A DNA stretch of 64,000 bases from an uncultured Desulfuromusa sp. (GCF_963675815.1 NZ_OY776574.1:2102001-2166000); one strand, 5' to 3'; positions 17,080 through 25,818 are shown, counted from the first letter of the stretch. Numbers and translations: made by a program. Notes: generated by a model not told the origin, from the letters alone.

Positions 17080-18609
17080 TCAGCGTCCCAGAGAAACCGG
17101 CATATCTTCCGGATAGGTCACTTGATAGCCATAATTAATCTGCTGTTCCCCTTGTGGTGGAATTGTCAGGGTCCAGACCAGCTGATCTTTCTCCCGAACC
17201 GGCAGCGGTGGAGTGAATAGTTCTTTCAGCTCTATTTTCTCGTGTCCGGAATGGGGGTATGAATCTTCCACCTTCAGGTCAATCGCAAAGCTTTTATGAT
17301 TTGCAAAGCTGACTTCCCAGTTCCAGCTATAGGTTTCTTTTCTGGCGAGGAGCCCTTTTTCTCCTGCAACATGGTCGGTTTTAACATCGACGGCAATTCC
17401 CGGATCGCTGCCAAAACTGATGCTGACATCTTTTTTCTCATACAGGGAAAAATTCCTCTGGCCGACATGGACTCCATCGACTTGAATTGAAGCGGTTCCG
17501 GTTGGCAGGGGAAGAAAATTGTCGCTGAGATCCAGATTGGCTTGCAGAAATACCTGCTCGGATAATAATGGTCGTGCCAGATAGGTGAAATCTGCGTTCC
17601 AGAAACCCTCTCGGATTTTAATCCGCGACTCCTGACCCGAAGCAATGTTCACTTGTCCCAGATCGTAGCTGTCGAACAGTTGACCTGCAACTCTCTCCGG
17701 CATCGGCGGAGCTGCCATTTCTGAAGCGACATCCATGGCCATTTCTTGTGGCATCGCCATGGACAAGGTCTTCATGGCGTTCCGTGCTCTGAGTATTTGT
17801 TGTTCGTGGATATTCCAAATTCTTATCTGTGGCGGGGTCAGGGTAAAAATCGGTTCAGCAGTGGCAATTGTCAGATTAACACCGGTCCAGTCAATTCCTG
17901 TCTGCTGGGTGATTTTAGCGGTCCAGCTCCAGTGAATTTTTTTCTGACCGGGGCTGGCATTCAAGCTGTAACTTGATTGCCAGCCGGCGCGGCGGATGCG
18001 GTAGGAATAACTCAATTCCAGATCAGCTGTGGTTGATTGGGATAGTCTGACCTTAACCTGCCAGTTGCGTTGATTATCACCGGTTTTTTGCTGTAACTGC
18101 TTGTGTGCTTCGTCGAGTTGCCGTTGCAATTCAGTTTTCTGTTGTCGCAGCAGGGTCGATTCCTGCAACAGGGTGATGCTTTCATCACGAATGATTGATC
18201 CCATCTCTCGCGCATCTGCAAGGGTCTTAACGGGGAGATCCTGCTGATTTTTCCAATAATCAAGAGCCAGTGTGCGTGACTGGATCTGGTCATCAATCTC
18301 TCTGATTTCTCTTTCAAGGCGAGAAATCAGCGCTTCCAATTCTTTAAAATCAGAAGCGTCAGGAAGCACGGATGTCAATTCAATTCCGCTGATTTTCTGC
18401 TCTGGTGCCTGAAGCAGTGTGAGTTTCAAGGATTCCGGGATGGCCACATATGGCAGGAGCAGCGTTGCAGAGCTTGTCCCCTTTGGAATGATGGCCTGCT
18501 CAGAAACCGTCGCCCCTGCAGGGTAGAGAACAACTGCTGTGGGTTTTGCAAAGACATTGGATTGCAATAGTGAAAAGGAGAGTAAGAAAACTAGAAACAG
18601 ATATTTCAT
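17080..18609 (-). CDS. DUF4139/DUF4140 protein (MuiA-like)
   Basis: 509 residues with a signal peptide (cleavage after NVFA), so periplasmic or envelope-located. The N-terminal part (TAVVLYPAGATVSEQAIIP, then ISGIELTSV) matches DUF4140, a coiled-coil region with many Glu/Gln lies at about residues 90-180, and the C-terminal beta-rich part is DUF4139. Family members have been named mucoidy inhibitor A, but the biochemical function is unknown. Convergent with cassette 1. Confidence 0.85.
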   Translation of the reverse strand: MKYLFLVFLLSFSLLQSNVFAKPTAVVLYPAGATVSEQAIIPKGTSSATLLLPYVAIPESLKLTLLQAPEQKISGIELTSVLPDASDFKELEALISRLEREIREIDDQIQSRTLALDYWKNQQDLPVKTLADAREMGSIIRDESITLLQESTLLRQQKTELQRQLDEAHKQLQQKTGDNQRNWQVKVRLSQSTTADLELSYSYRIRRAGWQSSYSLNASPGQKKIHWSWTAKITQQTGIDWTGVNLTIATAEPIFTLTPPQIRIWNIHEQQILRARNAMKTLSMAMPQEMAMDVASEMAAPPMPERVAGQLFDSYDLGQVNIASGQESRIKIREGFWNADFTYLARPLLSEQVFLQANLDLSDNFLPLPTGTASIQVDGVHVGQRNFSLYEKKDVSISFGSDPGIAVDVKTDHVAGEKGLLARKETYSWNWEVSFANHKSFAIDLKVEDSYPHSGHEKIELKELFTPPLPVREKDQLVWTLTIPPQGEQQINYGYQVTYPEDMPVSLGR

Positions 18610-18694
18610 GGATACCTCTTTTCCGTGTTCGATAAAGTTATGATATTCTCAGTGTACGACTTAAATGATCACTATAAAGATATTGGAGAAAAAT

Positions 18695-20233
18695 ATGCAG
18701 AGAAAATTATCTTTCATCTGGCTGATTGTTCTGATTTTGCTATCAGGTTGTGCTGTGAATCCCGTTACCGGAAAAAATGAATTAGCTCTGGTGCCGGAAG
18801 CAACGGAAATCAATATCGGCAACGAGCAATATCTTCCTAGCCGACAGATGCAGGGGGGAGATTATAATGTTTCTCCGCAGGTTGTTACTTATGTCAAGAG
18901 TGTGGGGCAACGCCTGGCAGCGGTGAGTGATCGCCAACTTCCCTATGAATTTAATGTGATCAACGATTCAACTCCCAATGCCTGGGCGCTACCGGGCGGG
19001 AAGATCGTGATCAACCGGGGATTGCTGGTTGAGCTTGAAAGTGAAGCTGAGCTTGCTGCGGTGTTGGGTCACGAAATTGTCCACGCGGCTGCGCGTCATG
19101 GAGCTAAAGGGATGGAGCGGGGAATGATGCTGCAGGGGGCAGTCATGGCGGCGGGGATTGCTTCGCAAAACAGTGAATTTTCTCAACTGGCAATCGGTGG
19201 TGCCGGGATCGCAGCACAGTTGATCACGCAGAGATATAGTCGCGATGCTGAACGTGAGGCCGATTTCTATGGGATGAAATACATGTCCAAAGCGGGTTAC
19301 GATCCCCGTGCAGCGATAAAATTACAGGAAACATTTGTCCGCCTGTCTGAGGGTGGTGATGCTAATTGGCTTAGTGGTTTATTTGCCAGCCATCCCCCGT
19401 CTCAGGAACGCGTGGCTGCTAACCGGGTGACGGCGGCAAATCTGGCTCAGGGGGGAGAGATTGGCCGTGATCGTTATCAGCAAGCCATTGCGCCATTATT
19501 GCGTGATCAGGCGGCATATCAAGCTTTCGACCAGGGGCGCAAGGCTTTGAGTGAAGGGAATACCGAACGTGCTCTGAGTCTGGCGAATCAAGCATTGCAG
19601 ATGCAACCACGCGAGGCTTTGTTCCATTCGTTGCGTGGAGATGTTCGCTTAAAACAGCAACGTTATCGTGATGCGATTACCAACTATGACCGGGCGGTGC
19701 AGTATAATCGCCAATATTTCCATTACTATCTGCAACGTGGATTGGCACACTTGCAACTGCATGAAAAAGTTCAAGGTGAAGCCGATTTGAAGAAGAGTGT
19801 CGATTTGCTTCCGACTGCCCCGGCCATGAATGCTTTAGGTGAACTCTCTTTGGATGGCGGCGATATTACGGCAGCAAAAAACTATTTTTCTGCCGCTGCA
19901 GGTTCCAATTCCGAAGCGGGAAAGGCCGCAAATATTGCATTTGTTCGACTCGATTTGCCTGACAATCCGGGCAAGTACCTGCAACTCAGGTTAGGGCGTG
20001 ATCATGGCAACTATCTTCTGGTGCAGATTGGCAATGGAACGCAACAAACCGTTAGCCATATCGGCTTTGTTGTGCAATTCAAGGATGCTCAGGGTCGTGT
20101 TCGCAATGTGCAATCGCAATTTCCCGGTCGTCTTCAACCGGGGGAGAAGAAGGTCGTAGCCACCGGAATCGGTCCTTTTACCAGTTTGGAGCAGGTTCGG
20201 GGGCAGGTTGTTCAAGCACGGGTAGTTGATTAG
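18695..20233 (+). CDS. M48 metalloprotease lipoprotein with TPR domain (BepA/LoiP-like)
   Basis: About 512 residues. It has a lipobox LLSGC near residue 22, then an M48 protease domain with the zinc motif HEIVH near residue 126 and the third ligand in EREADFYG. TPR repeats follow (around ALSEGNTERALSLANQAL and RYRDAITNYDRAV). This is the architecture of BepA-type envelope proteases that handle outer-membrane protein assembly. The N-terminus is set at 18695 because GGAG precedes it and the signal peptide begins there; an ATG at 18665 is also in frame. Confidence 0.92.
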   Translation: MQRKLSFIWLIVLILLSGCAVNPVTGKNELALVPEATEINIGNEQYLPSRQMQGGDYNVSPQVVTYVKSVGQRLAAVSDRQLPYEFNVINDSTPNAWALPGGKIVINRGLLVELESEAELAAVLGHEIVHAAARHGAKGMERGMMLQGAVMAAGIASQNSEFSQLAIGGAGIAAQLITQRYSRDAEREADFYGMKYMSKAGYDPRAAIKLQETFVRLSEGGDANWLSGLFASHPPSQERVAANRVTAANLAQGGEIGRDRYQQAIAPLLRDQAAYQAFDQGRKALSEGNTERALSLANQALQMQPREALFHSLRGDVRLKQQRYRDAITNYDRAVQYNRQYFHYYLQRGLAHLQLHEKVQGEADLKKSVDLLPTAPAMNALGELSLDGGDITAAKNYFSAAAGSNSEAGKAANIAFVRLDLPDNPGKYLQLRLGRDHGNYLLVQIGNGTQQTVSHIGFVVQFKDAQGRVRNVQSQFPGRLQPGEKKVVATGIGPFTSLEQVRGQVVQARVVD

Positions 20234-20337
20234 ATATAAGCATGACGGCTAGTAAGCCAGGACCTCTTTCAGGTTTATGGGCTTGATAGGGGGACGCCCC
20301 CCGCTCGCCTTGCACGAATTTCGAGAAAAGGAAAAAA

Positions 20338-20850
20338 ATGAAAGGCTACGTTCAGGTTTATACGGGTGACGGCAAGGGAAAGACCACGGCTGCTTTCGGA
20401 CTTGCTTTACGGGCTGCCGGAGCTGGTCTTAACGTCTATATTGCTCAATTTGTGAAGGGGATGCTATACAGTGAACTGAATTCTCTCTCCGATCTGCCGA
20501 AAATCACCCTGAAACAGTATGGACGAGATTGCTTTATCGAGAAAAGCCCTGATGGTGAGGATATCCGTGCGGCGCAAGAGGGTTTGCAGGATGTCGGAGA
20601 GAAGATGTTTTCGGGTGAATACCAGATGATCATTCTTGATGAAGCCAACATCGCGACCTATTACCATCTTTTCAGTGTGGATGACCTGTTGGATTTTATC
20701 CGGGGAAAACCGGATGGAGTCGAACTTGTTATCACCGGAAGAAAGGCTGATCCGAGAATTATTGAAGCCGCCGATCTGGTGACGGAGATGAAAGAGATCA
20801 AGCACTACTATCAACATGGCGTAGAAGCCAGAGAGGGAATTGAAAAATAA
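20338..20850 (+). CDS. cobO: Cob(I)yrinic acid a,c-diamide adenosyltransferase
   Basis: CobA/CobO/BtuR-type corrinoid adenosyltransferase, 170 residues, making the Co-C bond of adenosylcobalamin. P-loop GDGKGKTTAAFG at the N-terminus and IILDEANIA (Walker B) near residue 100. It overlaps the following ATP-grasp gene by one base, so the three genes 20338-23056 are probably one operon. No other cobalamin genes are in the window. Confidence 0.92.
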   Translation: MKGYVQVYTGDGKGKTTAAFGLALRAAGAGLNVYIAQFVKGMLYSELNSLSDLPKITLKQYGRDCFIEKSPDGEDIRAAQEGLQDVGEKMFSGEYQMIILDEANIATYYHLFSVDDLLDFIRGKPDGVELVITGRKADPRIIEAADLVTEMKEIKHYYQHGVEAREGIEK

Positions 20851-22022
20851 TGTTTTTAGTTGATAAACCCTATGTTTCAGATTTTTTTAAACAGACGGTC
20901 GTGGAAAACGATATTCCTGTTGTGACAACTGAGTCAGCCAGTCAGCTGGACCTTTTGGCCGCGACGAAACTGATCAGCGAATCCTGTGCCCGGGACATGG
21001 TGCGGGAGAGAAAAGATATCTCCATCTATACGACGTCCGAAAATGCAATCGGCTGGATAGCTGAGAACTTGTCTTTTACTGAGTTGCCTGAAAAGATTGA
21101 ATTATTTAAGGATAAGTTGAAGTTCCGACAGCTGACGAAAGCTCTCTTTCCGGATTTTTTCTTTCTTGGGACCCGTATCAATGAATTGAAAAATATTCAA
21201 TTTGATCAATTGCCACTGCCATTTATCATCAAGCCGAGTATTGGTTTTATGAGTATGGGAGTCTACAAGGTTGCTGATGAAAATGAGTGGAATTCTGCCA
21301 TTGCTTCCATTACTGCAGAGATAGATCGGGTTAAGGGCCTTTATCCCGATTCCGTTCTGAATACAAGCTCATTTATTATCGAGCAGTGTATCAACGGTGA
21401 AGAATTTGCTGTTGATGTTTATTACAATGCTGCCGGGGAGGCCGTGGTTTTAGGGATTCTGAAACATGTTTTTTCTTCGGATGCTGATGTCAGTGACAGG
21501 GTTTATCTTTCATCAAAAGATATTATTGAACAGAACCTGTCTGAATTTACTGAGTTTGCCGGGAAAATCGGCCGTTTGGCCGGAGTGAAAAACTTTCCGG
21601 TCCATATCGAATTGAGACGGGATAGCGATGGCACAATTCTTCCGATCGAGGTCAATCCGATGCGCTTTGGTGGCTGGTGTACGACGGCCGACATCTCTTT
21701 CCTGGCCTATGGTTTTAATCCCTATCTGTACTACTACGAACAAAAAAAACCGGACTGGTCGCAGCTTCTTCAGGGGAAAGAGGGGAAGCTCTACAGTGTC
21801 GTTGTTCTGGATAACTCCAGCGGCTATGAGATTGATGCGATTGCATCTTTTGACTATGATCAATTGCTGACAAAATTTAAACAGCCATTGGAACTCAGGA
21901 AAATTGATTTTCAGCAATATCCGGTTTTTGGTTTTCTGTTTACAGAGACTGAGGAACAGGATTTTTCCGAACTCCAGGATATTCTGAAATCGGATTTGAG
22001 AGAATTTATCACCTTAAAATGA
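20850..22022 (+). CDS. ATP-grasp domain protein
   Basis: 390 residues. The ATP-grasp fold is suggested by PFIIKPSIGFMSMGVYKV (ATP-binding Lys and Gly loop), IIEQCINGEEFAVDVYY and the metal-binding IEVNPMRFGGW. Such enzymes ligate a carboxylate to an amine or thiol through an acyl phosphate; the substrate is not evident. It is tightly coupled to cobO (one-base overlap) and to the PLP enzyme downstream, which suggests a shared amino-acid-like substrate, but this is inference. Confidence 0.75.
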   Translation: MFLVDKPYVSDFFKQTVVENDIPVVTTESASQLDLLAATKLISESCARDMVRERKDISIYTTSENAIGWIAENLSFTELPEKIELFKDKLKFRQLTKALFPDFFFLGTRINELKNIQFDQLPLPFIIKPSIGFMSMGVYKVADENEWNSAIASITAEIDRVKGLYPDSVLNTSSFIIEQCINGEEFAVDVYYNAAGEAVVLGILKHVFSSDADVSDRVYLSSKDIIEQNLSEFTEFAGKIGRLAGVKNFPVHIELRRDSDGTILPIEVNPMRFGGWCTTADISFLAYGFNPYLYYYEQKKPDWSQLLQGKEGKLYSVVVLDNSSGYEIDAIASFDYDQLLTKFKQPLELRKIDFQQYPVFGFLFTETEEQDFSELQDILKSDLREFITLK

Positions 22023-22033
22023 AGGGGTGCTGC

Positions 22034-23056
22034 ATGCCACAGCCGCTAGATTTTCAATATCCAGAACGTGTTCGTCTTGCCCAGACACCGACGCCATTAC
22101 AGAAAATGGAACGTTTAAGTGACCGGTTTGGTGTCGATATTTATTTTAAGCGGGATGATTATACCGGAACTGAACTTTCCGGAAACAAAATACGGAAGCT
22201 GGAATTTCTTCTCCATCGGGCTTTACAGATGGGTGTGGATACTGTGATTACCTGTGGTGGGGCGCAATCGAATCATTGCCGGGCAACAGCTTTTGCGGCA
22301 AAGCGTCTTGGGTTGAAAACGGTTCTGTTGCTGCGGACTCCAGATCCTGAAAAGCCGCCGGCAACGGAGGCCAATATTCTGCTCGATTATCTCGCTGATG
22401 CGACAATTATCTGGATTACTCCGGAACAGTATCAACAGCGGTATCAATATTTTGCGTGGCAGGCGGAGCAACTTGTTGCTGCGGGCGCTTGTCCTTATAT
22501 TATCCCCGAAGGCGGGTCGAATGCCCTTGGCGCCTGGGGGTACGTGGCCACAGTTGAAGAACTGGTCAATGATGTCAATTTGCTGGGAGGCTCTGGAGCT
22601 GAATCAACAACAGTTATTTCTGCCGTAGGATCCGGTGGAACAACAGCGGGGTTGGTGTTAGGGAATAAACTTCTTTCTGCTGACTTCCGCATTGTTGGTG
22701 TTAATGTTTGCAATGATCAGGATTATTTTCAGAAAGTTATCGGTGATATTGTGGATGACTTTCAAAAAAATTATCTGTCGCAGCCTGTTGTATCGTCCGC
22801 TGATATTGAGATTCTCGATGGTTATGTCGGCAGGGGGTATGCTTTGTCTCAGCCGCAGGAACTTGAAGCCATCAGGGATCTGGCTCGTCTGGAGGGCGTG
22901 GTTCTTGATCCGGTTTATACCGGAAAAGCCTACTATGCAATGATTTCCGAATTAGAGAAAAATCCTGAATGTTTTGGTTCCCGGATTGTTTTTCTGCATA
23001 CGGGCGGGCTTTTTGGTTTGTTTTCAATCACTGAACAGATGGCAGAGCTGCTGTGA
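22034..23056 (+). CDS. PLP-dependent D-cysteine desulfhydrase/ACC deaminase family
   Basis: About 340 residues of the tryptophan-synthase-beta fold. The PLP lysine is in LSGNKIRKLEF and the substrate loop in CGGAQSNHCRAT, the pattern of D-cysteine desulfhydrase and ACC deaminase. An in-frame ATG at 22019 overlaps the previous stop codon (ATGA); I prefer 22034, which has AAGGGGTG upstream and gives the usual N-terminus. Which amine is cleaved cannot be decided from the sequence. Confidence 0.85.
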   Translation: MPQPLDFQYPERVRLAQTPTPLQKMERLSDRFGVDIYFKRDDYTGTELSGNKIRKLEFLLHRALQMGVDTVITCGGAQSNHCRATAFAAKRLGLKTVLLLRTPDPEKPPATEANILLDYLADATIIWITPEQYQQRYQYFAWQAEQLVAAGACPYIIPEGGSNALGAWGYVATVEELVNDVNLLGGSGAESTTVISAVGSGGTTAGLVLGNKLLSADFRIVGVNVCNDQDYFQKVIGDIVDDFQKNYLSQPVVSSADIEILDGYVGRGYALSQPQELEAIRDLARLEGVVLDPVYTGKAYYAMISELEKNPECFGSRIVFLHTGGLFGLFSITEQMAELL

Positions 23057-23122
23057 TTTCATTTGTTCGTGAGTCGATGAATCTGTACAGATAAAAAATA
23101 TATCTGTAGTCATTTTTTATAT

Positions 23123-23163
23123 ACACCTTGATATTTTTATAAAATCATTAAATATCAAGGTGT
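23123..23163. repeat. Perfect 14-bp inverted repeat
   Basis: ACACCTTGATATTT (23123-23136) and AAATATCAAGGTGT (23150-23163) with a 13-base loop. It lies 67 bases after the PLP gene and could be its terminator (though no T run follows) or an operator. Confidence 0.6.
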
Positions 23164-23208
23164 TATAATTTCTGTCTTCCCGCTTTTCTTATCTTTAGCC
23201 CTTCCGGG

Positions 23209-23227
23209 TGTATGTCTTCCATATACT
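23209..23227 (+). promoter_or_regulatory. Putative enhancer site, cassette 2
   Basis: TGTATGTCTTCCATATACT, equivalent to the dyads at 16316 and 25628 and also 98 bases upstream of its sigma-54 promoter. Confidence 0.6.
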
Positions 23228-23324
23228 GTTTTTTTCTTTCTTTAAAATAAAAAAAGAAGCTGTGAGCTTTTATTTATCAATGAAATAAGGCGTTTAAGCG
23301 ATTTGTGAATTTATTTTTTCAAAG

Positions 23325-23341
23325 TTGGCACGGACTCTGCT
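23325..23341 (+). promoter_or_regulatory. Sigma-54 promoter, cassette 2
   Basis: TTGGCACGGACTCTGCT with GG-N10-GC spacing, one base different from the promoter of cassette 1. Confidence 0.85.
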
Positions 23342-23399
23342 TTGTATCTGGTCATAAGCGCAACAAAACAGTCAATCAAACATCGAGATGGAGGATGTC

Positions 23400-23624
23400 A
23401 TGAAAAACACTTTACGCAATACCTTAATCGCCCTGATCACTTTTTCTTCTTCTGCTTTTGCTGCAGGTAGCACCAGTGCAAGCGGCGGTGGTTTACTCCT
23501 CTCTTTGTTTATCGGCTTCTTTGCTCTGATCATCGTCTGCCAACTGGTACCGGCAACCATCATGCTGGTCGGAACCCTCAGGGGATTGTTTGGGCGCGAT
23601 CGTAAAGAAGTGACAACTCACTAA
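23400..23624 (+). CDS. Miniprotein A2
   Basis: Encodes exactly the same 74-residue protein as A1 (16507-16731), with only silent base changes. Signal peptide, single membrane helix and basic tail as described there. Start at 23400, after GGAGG. Confidence 0.8.
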   Translation: MKNTLRNTLIALITFSSSAFAAGSTSASGGGLLLSLFIGFFALIIVCQLVPATIMLVGTLRGLFGRDRKEVTTH

Positions 23625-23687
23625 GACTTTAAGCGAAACACAAATATATCAACGAAATTCAACACAACAATTTAAAAGGAGACCACC

Positions 23688-23912
23688 ATGAAAGCTATTA
23701 TCACAACATTGAGCCTGATCCTCTTCGCTGTTCCTGCTTTTGCTGTCGACACAACCCAGACCTATAACAGCGGTATTCTTGTTCTTCTGTTTGTCGGTTT
23801 CTGTGCGTTACTGATCATTGCCCAACTGGTTCCCGCTGTATTGGCCCTGTTCGGTATGACCAAAGAAGCAGCCAAGCAAAGTGGTCGGAAAACTGTTTCT
23901 GCTAAGAACTAA
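23688..23912 (+). CDS. Miniprotein B2
   Basis: 74 residues, identical to B1 through the signal peptide and almost all of the membrane helix (one Thr to Ala change). It then diverges in the cytoplasmic tail, where KAAVQGSRKTASAKN becomes KEAAKQSGRKTVSAKN with one added residue. The change is confined to the tail, as if the helix were constrained and the tail free or specialised. Confidence 0.8.
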   Translation: MKAIITTLSLILFAVPAFAVDTTQTYNSGILVLLFVGFCALLIIAQLVPAVLALFGMTKEAAKQSGRKTVSAKN

Positions 23913-23941
23913 AACAAAATAATCCTCCGCTTCACAAGAAG

Positions 23942-23966
23942 GGCAGCCAATCGGCTGCCTTTTTTT
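23942..23966 (+). terminator. Terminator, cassette 2
   Basis: Stem GGCAGCC/GGCTGCC with an AATC loop and seven T, homologous to the terminator of cassette 1 but with a shorter A tract. Confidence 0.9.
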
Positions 23967-24097
23967 CGTTGTCGTCATGGAAAGCGATATTGATTTTACC
24001 TGGTGGGGCCAAATTTTTATTTGTAGGGTTCTTTCTCTAATTGTTGGTGGTATATTCGTGCACCGACCACTTATGAATGACATCATGACAGGTAATT

Positions 24098-24973
24098 ATG
24101 AACCCACAACTTTCTGGAATTCTTTTTGGCTTTGCTGCGTTTGTCACCTGGGGCTTTTTGCCTGTTTACTGGAAACAGCTCCATGACGTTATGCCTTTTG
24201 AAATTATCTGCCACCGGATTATCTGGTCTTGTTTATTTCTTTGCTTGATCATCAGTTTTCAGAAAAGGTGGCCGGAAGTCAGGCAGATAACTCGTGAATC
24301 CTCAAACCTGATAAAATTGTGTTGCAGTGGAACCCTGATTGGTTTCAATTGGTTTATCTATATTTGGGCCGTCAATACGGAGCACGTTATCGAGACCAGT
24401 CTTGGCTATTATATCAATCCGATGGTTAATGTTTTGATTGGTTTTCTGTTGCTGGGTGAAAAGTTCAACCGTTTGCAGCTCATGGCAATTCTCTGCGCAC
24501 TCGCCGGTGTCAGTTATTCATTGTGTGCCTATGGTGATTTACCTCTTTTTGCACTGACTTTGGCCTTTAGTTTTGCCTTTTATGGTTATGCGCGAAAAAA
24601 AATCAAAGTTGCTCCGATTCCCGGTTTGTTGGTTGAGACTAGTGTATTGATTGTTCCGGCGTTGGGCTATCTTGTTTATCGACAGTTTTTTTTTGGCAGC
24701 CTCTTCTTTGTCGATCTCCACGTAACCTTCTGGCTTATTGGTTCAGGTATCGCCACCAGCTTACCATTGCTCTGGTTTGCTTCTGCGGCCCGAACGTTGA
24801 AACTTTCGACAATTGGAATTTTGCAGTATTTAGCACCGACAATCGCCTTTGCTTTGGGGGTTTTTATCTACAGGGAGCCGTTTGATTGGCATAGCGCCAT
24901 AACGTTTATGTTGATCTGGCTGGGAGTATTCATCTACTGTGCTGACTCTATTGTTCGCACCCGTAGAGTTTAG
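24098..24973 (+). CDS. rarD: EamA-family transporter RarD
   Basis: 291 residues with about ten membrane helices and the two EamA halves of the drug/metabolite transporter superfamily. The N-terminus GFAAFVTWGFLPVYWKQL and the loop VIETSLGYYINPMVNVLIG are characteristic of RarD. The name comes from a chloramphenicol-sensitivity phenotype in the family; the natural substrate is unknown. GGTAAT precedes the ATG. Confidence 0.9.
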   Translation: MNPQLSGILFGFAAFVTWGFLPVYWKQLHDVMPFEIICHRIIWSCLFLCLIISFQKRWPEVRQITRESSNLIKLCCSGTLIGFNWFIYIWAVNTEHVIETSLGYYINPMVNVLIGFLLLGEKFNRLQLMAILCALAGVSYSLCAYGDLPLFALTLAFSFAFYGYARKKIKVAPIPGLLVETSVLIVPALGYLVYRQFFFGSLFFVDLHVTFWLIGSGIATSLPLLWFASAARTLKLSTIGILQYLAPTIAFALGVFIYREPFDWHSAITFMLIWLGVFIYCADSIVRTRRV

Positions 24974-25014
24974 CAGACCATACTATTGAGAATCATCTGC
25001 AGTTTTTAAGTTGT

Positions 25015-25413
25015 TCAATCCGCCAGGGGATCTTCTCCTTCCTGCCAGCTGGCCAGATATCTTTCCAACAGATGAAAATCCTCCCCTTTATGTTCGGTCA
25101 GAGTGACGTACATATGCTCTTTGGGAATATTCCAGGTTGTGTGTAAAAGATCCATAAACCCGAGAGTCAAAGTTCTACGTTGCTGCATGGTCCGACCTTC
25201 GCGGATATCTGCATTGACAACCGCAATCCCCTTTTCTGGTTCTTTCACCCTACCGATGGATAAATTGTGCGTTCCAAATTCACGGATGGTAATACTGATA
25301 TGGTCAGTGCCGGTATCCATTACCTCGGAAAACAGCTGCCGTATGGTTTCCGCAAAGACAACTTTATCCGTGTCTGCCAGACTTTGATTGATTTCAAACT
25401 GTAGGTGGGGCAT
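25015..25413 (-). CDS. Tautomerase/MIF superfamily protein
   Basis: About 132 residues starting Met-Pro (MPHLQFEINQ). Removal of Met would expose the catalytic Pro-1 typical of the 4-oxalocrotonate tautomerase/MIF superfamily. The start at 25413 is supported by GGAGG just upstream; a longer in-frame start at 25485 lacks a ribosome binding site and would bury the proline. The length suits a fused two-unit or MIF-like tautomerase. Substrate unknown. Confidence 0.75.
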   Translation of the reverse strand: MPHLQFEINQSLADTDKVVFAETIRQLFSEVMDTGTDHISITIREFGTHNLSIGRVKEPEKGIAVVNADIREGRTMQQRRTLTLGFMDLLHTTWNIPKEHMYVTLTEHKGEDFHLLERYLASWQEGEDPLAD

Positions 25414-25627
25414 GGGACCTCCAGAAAGTAATTTTGCTGTTCTGTGTGAGTCGCAAAAGTTCTGTCTGAAAAGTATAACAGCCAATCCTCACTCTTGTCT
25501 GCGATCTGATAAATAAAATATTTGCTGCCATTTTTTTATATACACCCGAATAATGGCAATAAGTCTTATAATATCAAGAGGTTATGTTTTTTAAGGTTTG
25601 TCTTTGTCTTTGTTGCAATAGCCTTGA

Positions 25628-25646
25628 TGTATGTCTTTTATATACA
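25628..25646 (+). promoter_or_regulatory. Putative enhancer site, cassette 3
   Basis: TGTATGTCTTTTATATACA, the most symmetric of the three dyads, 98 bases upstream of the sigma-54 promoter. The surrounding sequence is not otherwise similar to cassettes 1 and 2, so conservation of the site is meaningful. Confidence 0.65.
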
Positions 25647-25744
25647 AAATATCTCCCTTTTTAGCTCAGGAAACACTGAGTCCATATCTTATTATTCTTG
25701 TATAAACAGTATGTTACCTTGTTGTCCTCGGTATTTTTATGGAC

Positions 25745-25761
25745 TTGGCACGAACTGTGCT
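25745..25761 (+). promoter_or_regulatory. Sigma-54 promoter, cassette 3
   Basis: TTGGCACGAACTGTGCT, with GG-N10-GC spacing. It is diverged from the other two between the -24 and -12 elements but retains both. Confidence 0.85.
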
Positions 25762-25818
25762 TTTATTTGAGGGCAAGAGACGAAATAAAAATAAAATTCT
25801 ACATAGATGGAGGACATC

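Larger units (their letters stand above)
23057..23399 (+). promoter_or_regulatory. Control region of miniprotein cassette 2
   Basis: 343 AT-rich bases with no gene. In order: an upstream dyad-like site ending TATATACA (23105-23125), a perfect 14-bp inverted repeat (23123-23136 and 23150-23163), the main dyad (23209-23227) and the sigma-54 promoter (23325-23341). Confidence 0.7.
23325..23966 (+). repeat. Direct repeat, copy 2 (miniprotein cassette)
   Basis: Near-identical copy of 16432-17070 in the same orientation. Recombination between the two would delete about 6.9 kb carrying the DUF4139, M48, cobO, ATP-grasp and PLP genes. Confidence 0.95.
25414..25818 (+). promoter_or_regulatory. Control region of miniprotein cassette 3
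   Basis: 405 bases between the divergent tautomerase and A3. It holds a half-site TATATACA at 25537-25544, the dyad at 25628-25646 and the sigma-54 promoter at 25745-25761. No gene seen. Confidence 0.7.

Noticed and set aside
25522..25770. 82-residue ORF in the cassette 3 control region
   Set aside because: It spans the dyad and the sigma-54 promoter and lacks a ribosome binding site.
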